Of a DNA stretch of 37,927 nt, positions 37,769 through 37,927 are shown piece by piece. The position numbers and the translations under genes are program-made. Each line of letters starts with the position of its first letter. Within the stretch, counting starts at the first letter, position 1. The stretch comes from Rhodocyclales bacterium (GTDB taxonomy: Bacteria; Pseudomonadota; Gammaproteobacteria; Burkholderiales; Rhodocyclaceae). The notes under the pieces are model-generated. The model searched no databases and was not told the origin of the DNA. It was given only the letters and a program-made list of their open reading frames with translations. The DNA is taken from NCBI GenBank assembly GCA_028292485.1, contig JAQGMG010000006.1, positions 1-37,927 on the forward strand, written 5' to 3'.

Positions 37769-37788
37769 GCAGATGTGGAAAAATTCAG

Positions 37789-37927
37789 ATGCTTGAGATT
37801 GAAATCGACGGCAACAAGGTTGAGGTAGCCGATGGCAGCACCGTCATGGATGCGGCCAACAAGGCGGGTGCCTACATTCCGCATTTCTGCTATCACAAGA
37901 AATTGTCGATCGCGGCGAACTGCCGCA
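37789..37927 (+). CDS. nuoG: NADH-quinone oxidoreductase subunit G, N-terminal start (truncated by window)
   Basis: Only the first 46 codons are in the window. They encode the start of the 2Fe-2S ferredoxin domain: MLEIEIDGNKVEV, then GAYIPHFCYHKKL with Cys34, and a second Cys45 at the edge, as expected for cluster N1b of NuoG. ATG 37789 follows GTGGAAAAA and lies 20 bases after the nuoF stop. The order nuoE-F-G and the ferredoxin pattern make the call safe although most of the gene is missing. Confidence 0.93.
   Translation, partial: MLEIEIDGNKVEVADGSTVMDAANKAGAYIPHFCYHKKLSIAANCR

Overview
The window is a high-GC chromosomal segment of a betaproteobacterium. The main evidence is the gene order carA-carB-greA-DUF4149, divergent yhbY / rlmE-ftsH-folP-glmM, then secG-tRNA-Leu-nuoABCDEFG, which is typical of that class. 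The flagellar genes are controlled by a FlrBC/FleSR-type pair and sigma-54-like promoters. This suggests a polar flagellum under sigma-54 control rather than the FlhDC-only scheme of many Burkholderiales, but order and genus cannot be fixed from sequence alone. Almost all of it is core genome.

Layout. 1-2313: the end of pntA and complete pntB (proton-translocating transhydrogenase), followed by a long palindromic element and a bidirectional terminator. 2467-3510: an AT-rich, probably acquired membrane acyltransferase gene. 3560-4396: a lone kduI. 4468-9756 (minus strand): fliF-fliG-fliH-fliI-fliJ. 9962-12998 (plus strand): a sensor kinase and a sigma-54 activator, then fliE. The two flagellar arms diverge from a 205-bp region, and fliF and fliE each have a recognisable -24/-12 site. 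13082-16926: pstSCAB behind a Pho-box-like promoter, without phoU, followed by a second copy of the palindromic element and a terminator. 17178-21116: an acetylornithine-type aminotransferase and a large soluble hybrid kinase (PAS-HisKA-HATPase-REC-REC-Hpt). 21161-26726: carAB-greA-DUF4149, with a promoter and an intrinsic-terminator-like hairpin in the carA leader. 26784-32327: yhbY (minus strand), rlmE, ftsH, folP, glmM. 32348-37927: secG, tRNA-Leu(GAG), terminator, nuoA-F and the start of nuoG.

Functionally the region joins proton-motive-force enzymes (Nuo, Pnt), flagellar export and basal body assembly with its two-component switch, phosphate uptake, arginine/pyrimidine precursor synthesis and housekeeping (ribosome maturation, membrane protein quality control, folate, cell wall precursor, Sec export).

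I see no convincing new multigene system, CRISPR array, intact insertion sequence or prophage. The most interesting unexplained signal is a pair of ~112-bp hairpin elements, just after pntB and just after pstB. Their sequences differ, but several stem pairs change together, so pairing is preserved. Next are the terminator hairpin in the carA leader, strong hairpins flanking nuoB, and a terminator 37 bp before nuoA.
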